Counted from the stretch's first letter, positions 27,986 through 39,734 are shown. The stretch is 64,000 nt of DNA from Denitratisoma sp. DHT3 (GCF_007833355.1 NZ_CP020914.1:358047-422046); one strand, 5' to 3'. Numbers and translations are program-made. Notes: generated from the letters alone by a model not told the origin.

Positions 27986-29530
27986 TCAGGCGGCGAGGGG
28001 AATCTTGCCGATCTTGATGCGCCATTCCCTGGGGCCGGTCTCATGCACCGAGGTGCCCGAGGAATCCACGGCCACGGTGACGGGCATGTCCTTCACGTCG
28101 AACTCGTAGATGGCCTCCATGCCCAGATCCTCGAAGCCGACCACCCTGGCCGACTTGATGGCCTTGGCCACCAGATAGGCGGCGCCGCCGACGGCCATCA
28201 GGTAGGCGGACTGGTTGTCCTTGATCGCCTCGATGGCGACCGGGCCGCGCTCGGACTTGCCGATCATGGAGATGAGCCCGGTCTGTTCCAGCATCGCGCG
28301 GGTGAACTTGTCCATGCGGGTGGCCGTGGTGGGGCCGGCGGGACCGACCACTTCGTCGCCCACGGGATCCACGGGGCCCACGTAGTAGATGACGCGATTG
28401 GTGAAGTCCACGGGCAGCTTCTCGCCCTTCGCCAGCATGTCGGCGATGCGCTTGTGAGCGGCGTCGCGGCCGGTGAGCATCTTGCCGTTCAAGAGCAGCT
28501 TCTGGCCGGGCTTCCAGGAGGCGACCTCTTCCTTGGTCAGGGTGTCCAGATTTACGCGGGCGGCGGACTTGGTGTCGGCGGTCCAGGTGACGGCGGGCCA
28601 GTCTTCAAGCTTGGGCGGTTCCAGCCTGGCGGGGCCGGAGCCGTCCAGGTGGAAGTGGATGTGGCGGGTGGCGGCGCAGTTGGGCACCAGGGCCACCGGC
28701 AGGTTGGCGGCGTGGCAGGGGTAGTCGAGCACCTTCACGTCGAGCACGGTGGTCAGGCCGCCCAGGCCCTGGGCGCCGACGCCGAGGGCATTCACCTTCT
28801 CGTAGAGTTCCAGGCGCAGTTCCTCGGTGCGGGTGAGCTTGGCGCCCGTTTTTGCAAATTCGGCGGCCTTGGCCTTCAGTTCATGGATGTCCACCGGCGC
28901 CATGATGGATTCCTTGGCCAGCAGCATCGCCTTCTCGGGCGTGCCGCCGATGCCGATGCCGATGATGCCGGGAGGACACCAGCCGGCGCCCATCTCGGGG
29001 ATCTTCTTGAGCACCCAGTCCACCAGGTCGTCGGAGGGGTTCAGCATGGCGAACTTGGCCTTGGCCTCGGAGCCGCCGCCCTTGGCGGCGCAGATCACCT
29101 CGATGCCGTCGCCGGGCACGATCTCGTAATGGACCACGGCGGGGGTGTTGTCCTTGGTGTTCCTGCGGGTGCCGGCCGGGTCGGCCAGCACCGAGGCGCG
29201 CAAGGGGTTGTTCTTGTCGCCGTAGGCGCGGCGCACGCCTTCGTTGATCATCTCCTGCACACCCATCGTGGCGTCGGGCCAGGTGACGTTCATGCCGACC
29301 TTGAGGAACACCATGCCGATGCCCGTGTCCTGGCAGATGGGGCGGTGGCCCTCGGCGGACATGCGGGAGTTGGTCAGGATCTGGGCGATGGCGTCCTTGG
29401 CGGCGGGGGATTCCTCGCGCTCGTAGGCTTCGCCCAGGGCGCGGATGTAGTCCAGGGGATGGTAGTAGCTGATGTACTGGAAGGCGTCGGCGATGGACTG
29501 GATCAGGTCTTCCTGCTTGATGGCGGTCAT
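27986..29530 (-). CDS. fumA: Class I fumarate hydratase (4Fe-4S)
   Basis: A 514-residue iron-sulfur fumarase of the TCA cycle. Its N-terminal alpha domain has a cluster cysteine in CQDTGIGMVFLKVG, the middle contains GTPEKAMLLAKESIMAP, and the C-terminal beta domain contains YYVGPVDPVGDEVVGPAGPT and TTATRMDKFT. Fused (single-chain) form. It converts fumarate to malate and is oxygen sensitive. Next to the TIGR00645 gene on the same strand. Confidence 0.95.
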   Translation of the reverse strand: MTAIKQEDLIQSIADAFQYISYYHPLDYIRALGEAYEREESPAAKDAIAQILTNSRMSAEGHRPICQDTGIGMVFLKVGMNVTWPDATMGVQEMINEGVRRAYGDKNNPLRASVLADPAGTRRNTKDNTPAVVHYEIVPGDGIEVICAAKGGGSEAKAKFAMLNPSDDLVDWVLKKIPEMGAGWCPPGIIGIGIGGTPEKAMLLAKESIMAPVDIHELKAKAAEFAKTGAKLTRTEELRLELYEKVNALGVGAQGLGGLTTVLDVKVLDYPCHAANLPVALVPNCAATRHIHFHLDGSGPARLEPPKLEDWPAVTWTADTKSAARVNLDTLTKEEVASWKPGQKLLLNGKMLTGRDAAHKRIADMLAKGEKLPVDFTNRVIYYVGPVDPVGDEVVGPAGPTTATRMDKFTRAMLEQTGLISMIGKSERGPVAIEAIKDNQSAYLMAVGGAAYLVAKAIKSARVVGFEDLGMEAIYEFDVKDMPVTVAVDSSGTSVHETGPREWRIKIGKIPLAA

Positions 29531-29558
29531 GGTGAGGCTCGCGATAACGGGGGATGGG

Positions 29559-30086
29559 TTAATGGTGTTCCCTGGCGCTGATCGCCAGGGTGCTGGTCAT
29601 GATCTTGTCGGTGTAGGCGATGGCGATGGCCGACACCAGGAACAAGGCGTGAATGGCGGCCTGGGCGATGATGACGCGATCGTCGATCTGGGCGGCGTTG
29701 ATGAAGGTCTTGAGCAGATGGATGGAGGAAATGCCGATCAGGGCCGTGGCCAGCTTGACCTTGAGCACGCCGGCATTGACGTGGGACAGCCATTCCGGCT
29801 GGTCCTCGTGGTCTTCCAGGTTGAGGCGGGAGACGAAGGTCTCGTAGCCGCCGACGATGACCATCACCAGCAGGTTGGCGATCATCACCACGTCGATCAG
29901 GCCCAGCACGATCAGCATGATGTCGGCTTCGCCCAGGTTGCCGGCAGCGAGTATCAGATGGGACAGTTCGTGCATGAATTGATAGACATACACGCCCTGG
30001 GCGGCGATCAGGCCCAGATAGAGCGGGGCCTGGAGCCAGCGGCTCCAGAAGATGAAGGACTCCATCGCCTTGACAGGCTTTTGCAT
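29559..30086 (-). CDS. TIGR00645 / YqhA-family membrane protein
   Basis: A 175-residue inner-membrane protein with about four helices: [59 protein letters not shown] and [19 protein letters not shown]. The sequence between helices ([20 protein letters not shown], then [11 protein letters not shown]) is characteristic of the UPF0114 (YqhA) family, whose function is unknown. It lies 28 bases before fumA on the same strand. Confidence 0.9.
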   Translation of the reverse strand: MQKPVKAMESFIFWSRWLQAPLYLGLIAAQGVYVYQFMHELSHLILAAGNLGEADIMLIVLGLIDVVMIANLLVMVIVGGYETFVSRLNLEDHEDQPEWLSHVNAGVLKVKLATALIGISSIHLLKTFINAAQIDDRVIIAQAAIHALFLVSAIAIAYTDKIMTSTLAISAREHH

Positions 30087-30302
30087 GGTGGTGGTCTAGG
30101 GTTGGAAAGCGAGAATTTTATCATCCGCTTTTCGTCGCCGCCGCCCCGCCATGGGTGCGTAAGTCCGGTGTAAGCGTAGCCGGATTAAATTTCGCAAAAA
30201 GCAGGAATCCCCTGTCGGGGAGCACAATGTGGCATCGGGTGCAGGTTTTGGATCGACAATCGAGCGTCCCGCCGGACGCCAATAAGAGAAGAGGAGCGAG
30301 TG

Positions 30303-32300
<1,998 letters not shown>

Positions 32301-32356
32301 CGGCTGTTCCTGGCGGCTCGTGGCAGCCCGTTTTCATGGGCGCTTGGGTCGTGGTT

Positions 32357-32379
32357 ATTGTATCCTTTATGGATACAAT
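32357..32379. promoter_or_regulatory. Operator-like palindrome ATTGTATCC-TTTAT-GGATACAAT
   Basis: A perfect 9-bp inverted repeat with a 5-base centre. It fits the half-site ATTGT-N13-ACAAT that recurs at 32461 with identical 23-base span. The style (ATTGTAT...ATACAAT) is that of GntR/FCD-type repressor sites. It could also form a weak hairpin after acs. Confidence 0.5.
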
Positions 32380-32403
32380 CAAGGGCTATGTTTCAAGTCC
32401 TTA

Positions 32404-32438
32404 AATGAAGCTCCGCTACCAGAGCGGAGCTTCATTTT
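32404..32438 (+). terminator. Terminator of acs
   Basis: A perfect 14-bp stem AATGAAGCTCCGCT/AGCGGAGCTTCATT with loop ACCAG, running into a T4 stretch (32435-32438; the first two T residues are in the stem). A strong stem-loop that should separate acs from the signalling operon. Confidence 0.75.
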
Positions 32439-32460
32439 GGACATCTTTTGCATATCTCTG

Positions 32461-32483
32461 ATTGTATTCATTTGGGAAACAAT
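32461..32483. promoter_or_regulatory. Second ATTGT-N13-ACAAT site
   Basis: Arms ATTGT (32461-32465) and ACAAT (32479-32483), the interior not palindromic, preceded by TG. Same span and spacing as the site at 32357 and exactly 104 bases away, equal to about ten helical turns. About 190 bases before the kinase start. Confidence 0.4.
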
Positions 32484-32670
32484 TGGGTTCCGCTCATGTT
32501 TCTCGTGTGCTCTCGTCCGAGTGTGAAAACCCCGGTTGCCGCCGGAGTGGACGCCTCGATCATGCGGTTAGAATGACCGGCCCCGTGTCCGCGCCGGTGT
32601 CGTCCAGTCGTCTGCGCATGGACACGGGCAATCGCTTGCTGTTCGTGGACCGTCGGGGAGTACGGGAGCA

Positions 32671-35178
32671 ATGGCTGGAGACATGCCCACCGGTGGACTC
32701 AGAGTATTGATCGTCGGGGATGACGCAGACGCGGCCCGGCGTCATGCGTCCCTGTTGCGCCAGCAGGGGTTGGCGGTCTGGGTCGAGAACGATCCGCAGC
32801 GAATCCCGGATACCCTGGAGGCGTTCTTGCCGGAGCTGCATCAGTCGCGGCTGGCCGAGCAACGCCTGTTCTATGCCCTGGAGGGGAGCGGACAGGGAAT
32901 ATGGGATCTGGACCTCCAGACCCGGCGCGCCCATTTCTCGGCGCAATGGAAGGACCTGCTGGGGTATGACGACGAGGACCCCGGCATGGACCGGACGCGG
33001 CTGATCGGCCTCGTCCATCCCGAGGATCGGGCGCGCTGCCTGGCGGATTACGAACGCCATCTGGCGGGCGAGACCCATATCTTCGAGAACGAGCACCGGG
33101 CCCGGCGCAAGGACGGCAGTTATGTCTGGATCCTGTCGCGGGGCAAGGTCGTGGTTCGGGACGATGACGGTCGTCCGTTGCGGATCGTCGGCACCGATAC
33201 CGACATCTCGGCGCGCAAATGCGCGGAGGCCCGGCGTCAGCAGGCCGACGAGGCGTTGCAGGCGTTGAATGCGGATCTGGAGGCCCGCGTCGGCGAGCGC
33301 ACCTGGAAACTGGTGGAGTTCTATAACCAGTTGCAGGAGGAAGAGCATTTCCTGCGGGCGCTGTTTGAAATCTCCCCCGTCGGTCTGGTGCTGTTCCGCG
33401 TGGCCGACGGCCAGTTGCTGGATTGCAATCAGGCCTTTGCCCAGATCCTGGATGTCCCCATCGAGGCCCTGGTCGGACGGGCCTACGGCGATCTGGTATC
33501 CCCGGACAGCCGGCCCCGGCGGCTGGACGAGTTCGCTGTCCTGCAGCAGACCGGCGCATTCAGAGGGCATGAGACCCACTACCTGACGCGCCGCGGCGAT
33601 CGGGTGCCGGTGCGCCAGTCCTGCCGTCTGGTGGAAAAGAAGGGGGAGCGCCTGGCCTGGCTGGTGGTGGAGGACATCAGCGAACGGTGTCGCCGGGATG
33701 CGGTGACCGAGCATCTGACCCGGCAGATCGCCACGCTTACCGGCCAGCAATTGTTCAATGCCGTTTGCGACAGCCTGAGCCAGTTGCTGGGCGCCGAGCA
33801 GGTGTTCGTCGGCCGGGTATTGCAGGAACAGGGGAGCATCCGTGTCCTGGCCTGGAAAAGCGGCGACGAGTGGCTGCCGCTGCGCAGCTTTTCCTGCGCC
33901 GGAACCATCTTCGAGTCGGTCGTCGATGCCAAGGAACTGGTGCGCCATGATCGGCTTCAGGACTTGTTTCCGGACAAGACCTGGCCGGGGGAGCAGGGCC
34001 TGGGCAGCTTTGCGGGCCTGCCGCTGACGGACTTCAGCGGTGTCGTGATGGGCGTGCTGGGCGTCATGGGCCGGGCGCCGTTTTCCTTGCCGCAGGTCGA
34101 ACTGGAATCCATGCTCCAGCTTTTCGCGATCCGGGTGAAGGCCGAGATGCAGCGGATTTCCGCCGAGCAGCGGTTTCATGAACTGTTCCAGTTCTCGCCG
34201 GACGCGATCATCCTGGCCGATGGCGAGGGGCGGATCAGGCAAGTCAATGAGGCCGCTCCGCGCCTGTTCGACTATGCCGCCGAGGATATGGCGGCCCTCC
34301 TGGTCGAGGATTTGGTGCCTGAGCCGACCCGGCGGCAGCATGTCGCCGTGCGGCGCCAATACATGGAGCTTTCGGCGCCGAGGATCATGGCGGCGGAACG
34401 GCAGATGGCCGTGCGCGGCCAACGCCGCGACGGCAGTGTCTTTCCCCTCGAGATCAGCCTGGTGCCGGTGGATACGGATCAGGGGCGCTGGGTTGCCGCC
34501 GTGATTCGCGATATTTCGGAGCGGGAGGACGCGCAGCGGAGAATCCAGGCTTCATTGCGGGAAAAGGAAACATTGCTCAAGGAAATCCACCATCGGGTGA
34601 AGAACAACCTCCAGATCATCTCCAGCCTGCTGAGCATGCAGTCGGATCGCCTGGCGTCGGAGGATGCCCGCGACGCCCTGCGCGAAAGCCAGCATCGGGT
34701 CCGCTCCATGGCGCTGATCCATGAAAGGCTTTACCGCAACGAGGATTTGAACGGGGTCGATTTCGGAGACTACATCCAGAGCCTGGTGTCGGTGCTGTAC
34801 CGATCGTACCGACATGAAGGCTGTCGCGTTAACATCGGGTTCGATCTGGATGATGTCCAACTCAATGTCGATACGGCGATACCCTGTGGCCTGTTGATCA
34901 ATGAAATGGTGACCAACGCGTTCAAGCACGCCTTCGTCGGCCGCGAGGAGGGCGAACTCCGGGTGACGCTGGTGCGGGAGGACGAGTGGATACGGCTGAC
35001 CGTGGCGGACGATGGACCGGGCATCCCCGCCGGCTTCGACTGGCAGCGATCCGATTCCCTGGGGGCGATGCTGATTCACACCCTGAGCAAGCAGATCAAG
35101 GCTGAACTCGCCGTCAGCGGGCCGCCGGGAACCTGTTACACGCTGAAATTCAAGGAACTGCTGTATGCAACCCGTTAA
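32671..35178 (+). CDS. Cytosolic PAS/GAF sensor kinase of the HisKA_2 type with truncated N-terminal receiver
   Basis: An 835-residue histidine kinase with no membrane segment. Order: a receiver-like fragment (LRVLIVGDDADAARRHASLL, residues 9-50) that stops before the phospho-acceptor Asp; PAS1 (~65-190, ending RIVGTDTDISARK); PAS2 (~225-340); a GAF-like domain (~350-490); PAS3 (~500-620); the HisKA_2 dimer/phosphorylation helix (EIHHRVKNNLQIISSLLSMQ, around 637-656); and a HATPase domain (NEMVTNAFKHAF, VADDGPGIPAGF). HisKA_2 kinases usually pair with soluble or hybrid receivers. It overlaps the next gene by 14 bases, implying co-translation. Alternative start ATG 32683. Confidence 0.92.
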   Translation: MAGDMPTGGLRVLIVGDDADAARRHASLLRQQGLAVWVENDPQRIPDTLEAFLPELHQSRLAEQRLFYALEGSGQGIWDLDLQTRRAHFSAQWKDLLGYDDEDPGMDRTRLIGLVHPEDRARCLADYERHLAGETHIFENEHRARRKDGSYVWILSRGKVVVRDDDGRPLRIVGTDTDISARKCAEARRQQADEALQALNADLEARVGERTWKLVEFYNQLQEEEHFLRALFEISPVGLVLFRVADGQLLDCNQAFAQILDVPIEALVGRAYGDLVSPDSRPRRLDEFAVLQQTGAFRGHETHYLTRRGDRVPVRQSCRLVEKKGERLAWLVVEDISERCRRDAVTEHLTRQIATLTGQQLFNAVCDSLSQLLGAEQVFVGRVLQEQGSIRVLAWKSGDEWLPLRSFSCAGTIFESVVDAKELVRHDRLQDLFPDKTWPGEQGLGSFAGLPLTDFSGVVMGVLGVMGRAPFSLPQVELESMLQLFAIRVKAEMQRISAEQRFHELFQFSPDAIILADGEGRIRQVNEAAPRLFDYAAEDMAALLVEDLVPEPTRRQHVAVRRQYMELSAPRIMAAERQMAVRGQRRDGSVFPLEISLVPVDTDQGRWVAAVIRDISEREDAQRRIQASLREKETLLKEIHHRVKNNLQIISSLLSMQSDRLASEDARDALRESQHRVRSMALIHERLYRNEDLNGVDFGDYIQSLVSVLYRSYRHEGCRVNIGFDLDDVQLNVDTAIPCGLLINEMVTNAFKHAFVGREEGELRVTLVREDEWIRLTVADDGPGIPAGFDWQRSDSLGAMLIHTLSKQIKAELAVSGPPGTCYTLKFKELLYATR

Positions 35179-38100
35179 ACCGGTAGCCGGAATAAAAATC
35201 CTCATCGTGGAAGATGAGGGCATCGTGGCTCGAGACATTCAGCGCCATCTGGAACAGGCCGGCTACATGGTGTGCGGCATCGCCGACAATGCCGATGAGG
35301 CGATCGCGCTGGCCTTGGACAAAATGCCGGATCTGATATTGATGGATATCGTCATCCAGGGCGAGCGCGACGGGATCGAGACGGCCAAGGAGGTCCGCAG
35401 CCGCCTGGATATTCCGGTGGTGTTCCTGACGGCCCATTCCGATGAAGCGACCCTCTCCCGCGCGCGGGAGAGCCTGCCCTATGGGTACTTGCTCAAACCC
35501 TTCGAATCGCGGGAACTGATCACCATCATCGAAACCGCCCGTTATCGTCACGGCGCCGAGATGCGGGAGCGGGTCTTTCGCAAGGCCCTCACGGCAGCGG
35601 GTCTGGGGGTCGCCATCCTCGACGCCAGCACTCCGCAGCGAATCCTGAGCTGGGTGAATCCGGCGCTGTGCGCCATGTCCGGCCACTCGGAAGGGGAACT
35701 GCTCGGACGCACCTGCCCCTTGCTGGAGTCGATGGCGAACCGGGAGGTTCTGGAACGCGACCTGGATCGGGCCATCGCCGAGGGCAGGGACTTCACCGCC
35801 ACGTTGCAAGTGCGGCGCAAGGACGGCAGCGCTTTCCATGATCAGCTTGTGCTGTCGGCGGTGCGCGACGGCGCCGGTCGCATCGGCCATTTCATCGCCA
35901 TCCACCAGGACGTGACGGCGCAGCGCGAATATGAGCAGACGCTGGAGGCTCGGGTGCGAGAGCGTACGAGTGAAATGGAACACGCCCGCATTGCCCTGGA
36001 ACAGGCGCAGGAAATGACCGGATTGGCGTCCTGGGAATACAGGATGTCGACCCACGAGCTGCGTGCTTCGGAAAACCTCTACGCCATGCACGGCATTTCC
36101 CGGGATGACCTGGCGCGCGATCGGAATTACCTCATGAACGCCATTTTCCCGGCCGATATCGAGGCGCGGAAAAAGTGCAATGACGACATTCTGGCAGGTC
36201 GGGAGGTGCGCAATTTCGAGTTCCGCATCCACGACGCCAAAAGCCAGGCGGTGATCTGGCATTCCCTCAGCGCGCGCCCGGTATTCGATGCCGAGGGACG
36301 GTTGGCTGGCATCACGGGCGCGGTGCAGGACGTGACCGCGCGCAAGGAACTCGAAGCGCGTCTGCAGCGCAGCCTGGATGAACTGCACAGCCTGCTCGAT
36401 GCCTCGCCGATCGGGATCGCCTTCTTCCGGGGCGGCGTGATCCGCAGTTGCAATGATGCCTACTTCAGGATTCTCGGCTGGCCGGTGGAAGAACTGATCG
36501 GTCGCGGCTATGGCGAGGTCTTCCAGTTGCGCCAGGCGGTGAACTGGGATGAGCTGGTGGCCGAGCATGCGGCCTCGCCCGACAAGAAGAGCGAGCGCGA
36601 GTTCGAGGTCCGGCGCAAGGACGGGGTATGGCGCTGGGTTCGCGTGATGAACGCCAGCATCGATAAAAACGACGTCATGGGAGGGACGGTCGTTCTCTGC
36701 GAGGACATCACCCAGCATCGGAAATTGCAGCAGGAACTGAATGCGCGCCTGGCGCAGCTGGATTCGATTTTCTCCGCTTCGCCGCTGGGCATCGCCCTGT
36801 TTTCCGGCGAAACGCTGATGAGTTGCAACAAGGCCTACGCCGATCTTTACGGCTGGTTGCCGGAGGACATGACGGGGCGCCCCTATGCCGACTGGTGGCG
36901 GCCGCGCGGCGCCCTGCCTTCGCGCGAAGAAATGACCCTGATGGTGGATAGCACGGGTGCGCCAAGCCGTTCGTTGGAGGAGGAAATCCAGTTGAATGAC
37001 GGCCGCTGGCGCTGGGTGCGCAGCAGCAGCAACCGGTTTTACGATCCTCGTGCGGAGCATGTGGAATATTCGGTGGTGCTCAACGAAGACATCACCGAGC
37101 GGCGCCAGGCGGAAAACTTGAGAGAGCGCTTGCTGGCGATTCTCGAAAATTCCCTGGATTTCATCGCCATGGCCGATGCCGAAGGCCGCATCGATTTTCT
37201 CAACCGCGCCGCGCGCACCATGCTGGGGCTGGGCGAGGATTATCGGGAACGCGGCCTGATGATCGACATCGCCCATCCGGCCTGGGCAAATGAGTTGCTC
37301 ATGGAAACCGCATTGCCGACGGCAGCGCGGGAGGGCATCTGGAGCGGCGAAACCGCGCTGCGCCATGCCCAGGGCTTCGACATTCCGGTGTTTCAGGTCA
37401 TCGTCGCGCATCGCGACGGGCGGGGCGAGGTGATGCACTATTCCACCGTGATTCATGATCTGACCGAGCGCAAGCGCGCCGAATCGGATCTGATCATCGC
37501 CAAGGAGGCGGCAGAGCGCGCCAGTCGGGCCAAGTCGGAGTTCCTTTCCAGCATGAGCCATGAATTGCGCACGCCCATGAATGCGATTCTGGGGTTCGCC
37601 CAACTGCTGCAACAGGACCCGGTGGACAGGCTGACCGAGGGCCAGAAGGAAAGCGTCGAGCAGATCACCGCCGCCGGCTGGCATCTGTTGAAGCTGATCA
37701 ACGACGTGCTGGATCTGGCCAAGATCGAGGCCGGCAAGTTCGACGTGCAGTTGAACCCGCTCAATGCGACCGAAGTGGTGGCCGAGACGATCCACATGAT
37801 GACCACTCAGGCCGAGGCGCGGGACGTCATCCTCGAGAACCGGCTCCCCGACGGCTGGGAGCTGAGCGTCCAGGCCGACCGGACCCGCTTGCTCCAGGTG
37901 CTGGCGAACCTGGTCAGCAACGCGATCAAGTACAACCGCCAGGGCGGCCGGGTGGTCATTTCCGCCCGCAAGGAAATGTCCTATGTCCGCCTGATGGTGG
38001 AAGACACCGGTCCCGGCCTGAGCGCGATACAGCAACTGGCCCTGTTCCAGCCTTTCAACCGGCTGGGGGCGGAGCAGAGCGACGTCGAGGGAACCGGGAT

Positions 38101-38653
38101 CGGCCTGGTGATCTGCAAGCGACTGATGGAGGCGATGCATGGGCGCATCGGCGTGATCAGCATGCCGGGCAAGGGCAGCACCTTCTGGCTGGAGCTGCCG
38201 GTGGCGGCGCTGCCGTCGGCCGGCATCGATCACCCGCAGGCCGATGCCGAGGGATTTCATGTCAATCTGCATGAACCCCTGATCCTGTATGTGGAGGACA
38301 ACGCGGCAAATTGCACACTCATGGAACGCGTGTTGGACAAGCTTTCCGGGATTCGGCTAGTCTGCGCCCGACGCGGACGGGAGGGGATCGAGATGGCTCG
38401 TCTGCATCGCCCCGATCTGGTGCTGCTGGACATCAATCTGCCGGACATGAGCGGATTGGCGGTGGCGCAGACGCTGGCGGCCGATGAGCTGACCTGCGAC
38501 ATTCCCATCGTCGGATTGAGCGCCAATGCAACGCCGGACGATATCGACGCGGCGCGGGCGGTGGGGATCCGGACCTATTTCACCAAGCCCATCGACATCA
38601 GCCATTTGCTGCAGACGGTCACCCGCTTGATGCAGGCGCGGCAAAAGATATGA
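35165..38653 (+). CDS. Hybrid sensor kinase: REC-PAS x5-HisKA-HATPase-REC
   Basis: A 1162-residue soluble hybrid kinase. REC1 (~10-125) has acceptor LILMDIVIQGERDG and VVFLTAHS, YLLKPFES. Five PAS/PAC units follow at ~135-260, 280-400, 405-525, 530-655 and 655-775, separated by coiled coils such as EARVRERTSEMEHARIALEQ. HisKA contains SMSHELRTPMN (His ~799) and the HATPase has NLVSNAIKYN and VEDTGPGLSA. REC2 (~1037-1155) has the acceptor in DLVLLDINLPDMSG and TKPIDISH. REC1 is probably the receiver for the upstream HisKA_2 kinase; REC2 may pass the phosphate on to the HD-GYP protein. No transmembrane segment; input is cytosolic. Confidence 0.93.
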   Translation: MQPVKPVAGIKILIVEDEGIVARDIQRHLEQAGYMVCGIADNADEAIALALDKMPDLILMDIVIQGERDGIETAKEVRSRLDIPVVFLTAHSDEATLSRARESLPYGYLLKPFESRELITIIETARYRHGAEMRERVFRKALTAAGLGVAILDASTPQRILSWVNPALCAMSGHSEGELLGRTCPLLESMANREVLERDLDRAIAEGRDFTATLQVRRKDGSAFHDQLVLSAVRDGAGRIGHFIAIHQDVTAQREYEQTLEARVRERTSEMEHARIALEQAQEMTGLASWEYRMSTHELRASENLYAMHGISRDDLARDRNYLMNAIFPADIEARKKCNDDILAGREVRNFEFRIHDAKSQAVIWHSLSARPVFDAEGRLAGITGAVQDVTARKELEARLQRSLDELHSLLDASPIGIAFFRGGVIRSCNDAYFRILGWPVEELIGRGYGEVFQLRQAVNWDELVAEHAASPDKKSEREFEVRRKDGVWRWVRVMNASIDKNDVMGGTVVLCEDITQHRKLQQELNARLAQLDSIFSASPLGIALFSGETLMSCNKAYADLYGWLPEDMTGRPYADWWRPRGALPSREEMTLMVDSTGAPSRSLEEEIQLNDGRWRWVRSSSNRFYDPRAEHVEYSVVLNEDITERRQAENLRERLLAILENSLDFIAMADAEGRIDFLNRAARTMLGLGEDYRERGLMIDIAHPAWANELLMETALPTAAREGIWSGETALRHAQGFDIPVFQVIVAHRDGRGEVMHYSTVIHDLTERKRAESDLIIAKEAAERASRAKSEFLSSMSHELRTPMNAILGFAQLLQQDPVDRLTEGQKESVEQITAAGWHLLKLINDVLDLAKIEAGKFDVQLNPLNATEVVAETIHMMTTQAEARDVILENRLPDGWELSVQADRTRLLQVLANLVSNAIKYNRQGGRVVISARKEMSYVRLMVEDTGPGLSAIQQLALFQPFNRLGAEQSDVEGTGIGLVICKRLMEAMHGRIGVISMPGKGSTFWLELPVAALPSAGIDHPQADAEGFHVNLHEPLILYVEDNAANCTLMERVLDKLSGIRLVCARRGREGIEMARLHRPDLVLLDINLPDMSGLAVAQTLAADELTCDIPIVGLSANATPDDIDAARAVGIRTYFTKPIDISHLLQTVTRLMQARQKI

Positions 38654-38672
38654 ACCTTGATTGGGAGGCGGG

Positions 38673-39734
38673 ATGTTTGACGATGACATGAAGTCGGCTC
38701 GCTTGCTGATCGTGGATGACCAGCAGGCCAACGTCACCTTGTTGGAACGGATTCTGCGCAGCCAGGGGTTCGTGAATCTGGTGTCCACCACCGATTCCCG
38801 ACAGGTGGAGTCGATGTATCGCCAGGCGCCGGCGGATCTGGTGCTGCTGGATCTGGTGATGCCTCACCTGGACGGCTTTCAGGTCATGACGCTGTTGCAG
38901 AGGCTGAGCGGCGACGAGTTCCTGCCGGTCATCGTGTTGACCGCCAATGCCGACCAGGAGACCAAGCTGCGGGCCCTCTCGGCCGGCGCGATGGAGTTCC
39001 TGGGCAAGCCTTTCGATCTGGTGGAGGTCCAGCTGCGCATCCGCAACATGCTGCAGACCCGCCTGATGCACATGGCCCTGCGCTCGCAGAATGCGCAACT
39101 GGAAGACCGCGTGAAGGACCGCACCCAGGAACTGGAACAGACGCGCCTGGAGGTCATTCGGCGCCTGGGACGGGCGGCCGAATACCGTGACAACGAGACC
39201 GGCCTGCACACCATCCGCATGAGCAACTACTCCGCGCTGCTGGCGCGGGTCGTCGGGCTTTCCGGAAGCGACTGCGAACTGATCCTGAACGCCAGCCCCA
39301 TGCACGACCTGGGCAAGATCGGCATTCCCGACGGCATTCTGCTGAAGCCCGGCAAACTCGACGCCGCGGAATGGATAACCATGAAAACCCATCCGTTGAT
39401 CGGCGCGGAAATCCTCAGCGGCCACGAAACCGAGTTGATGCGTGTGGCCCATGCGATCGCCCTCAACCACCATGAGAAATGGGACGGCAGCGGCTACCCC
39501 GCCGGTCTCAAGGGCGAGGAGATTCCCTTGGTGGCCCGCATCGTGGCCGTGGCGGACGTGTTCGACGCCCTGACCACCGCGCGCCCCTACAAATCGGCCT
39601 GGTCGGTGGAGGATGCGCTGGAGTACATCCGGGAACAGTCCGGCCACCATTTCGAGCCCCGGCTGGTGGATGCCTTCCTCTCCCTGCTGCCTGAAGTGCT
39701 GGATATCCGCCGGCGCTATGCGGAGCCCGAGTGA
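38673..39734 (+). CDS. Response regulator with HD-GYP cyclic-di-GMP phosphodiesterase domain
   Basis: A 353-residue two-domain output protein. REC (residues ~8-125) has the acceptor Asp in LVLLDLVMPHLDGFQV and LGKPFD; a coiled coil linker (EDRVKDRTQELEQTR) leads to HD-GYP with ASPMHDLGKIGIPDG, NHHEKWDGSGYPAG and ARIVAVADVFDALTT. All metal-binding and GYP residues visible are intact, so it should hydrolyse cyclic-di-GMP, linking the relay to biofilm or motility control. ATG 38673 has GGGAGG upstream and 19 bases separate it from the hybrid kinase. Confidence 0.93.
   Translation: MFDDDMKSARLLIVDDQQANVTLLERILRSQGFVNLVSTTDSRQVESMYRQAPADLVLLDLVMPHLDGFQVMTLLQRLSGDEFLPVIVLTANADQETKLRALSAGAMEFLGKPFDLVEVQLRIRNMLQTRLMHMALRSQNAQLEDRVKDRTQELEQTRLEVIRRLGRAAEYRDNETGLHTIRMSNYSALLARVVGLSGSDCELILNASPMHDLGKIGIPDGILLKPGKLDAAEWITMKTHPLIGAEILSGHETELMRVAHAIALNHHEKWDGSGYPAGLKGEEIPLVARIVAVADVFDALTTARPYKSAWSVEDALEYIREQSGHHFEPRLVDAFLSLLPEVLDIRRRYAEPE

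Larger units (their letters stand above)
32301..32670. other. 370-base AT-richer gap between acs and kinase gene
   Basis: No coding signal. It contains the ATTGT-N13-ACAAT pair (32357-32379, 32461-32483), the acs terminator (32404-32438) between them, and a GC-rich stretch from 32525. It is notably AT-richer than the surrounding DNA between 32350 and 32510. The kinase promoter must lie here or after the second site. Confidence 0.7.

Noticed and set aside
35150..38272. A 1040-codon open frame opposite the hybrid kinase
   Set aside because: Antisense shadow of a gene with clear REC/PAS/HisKA motifs.
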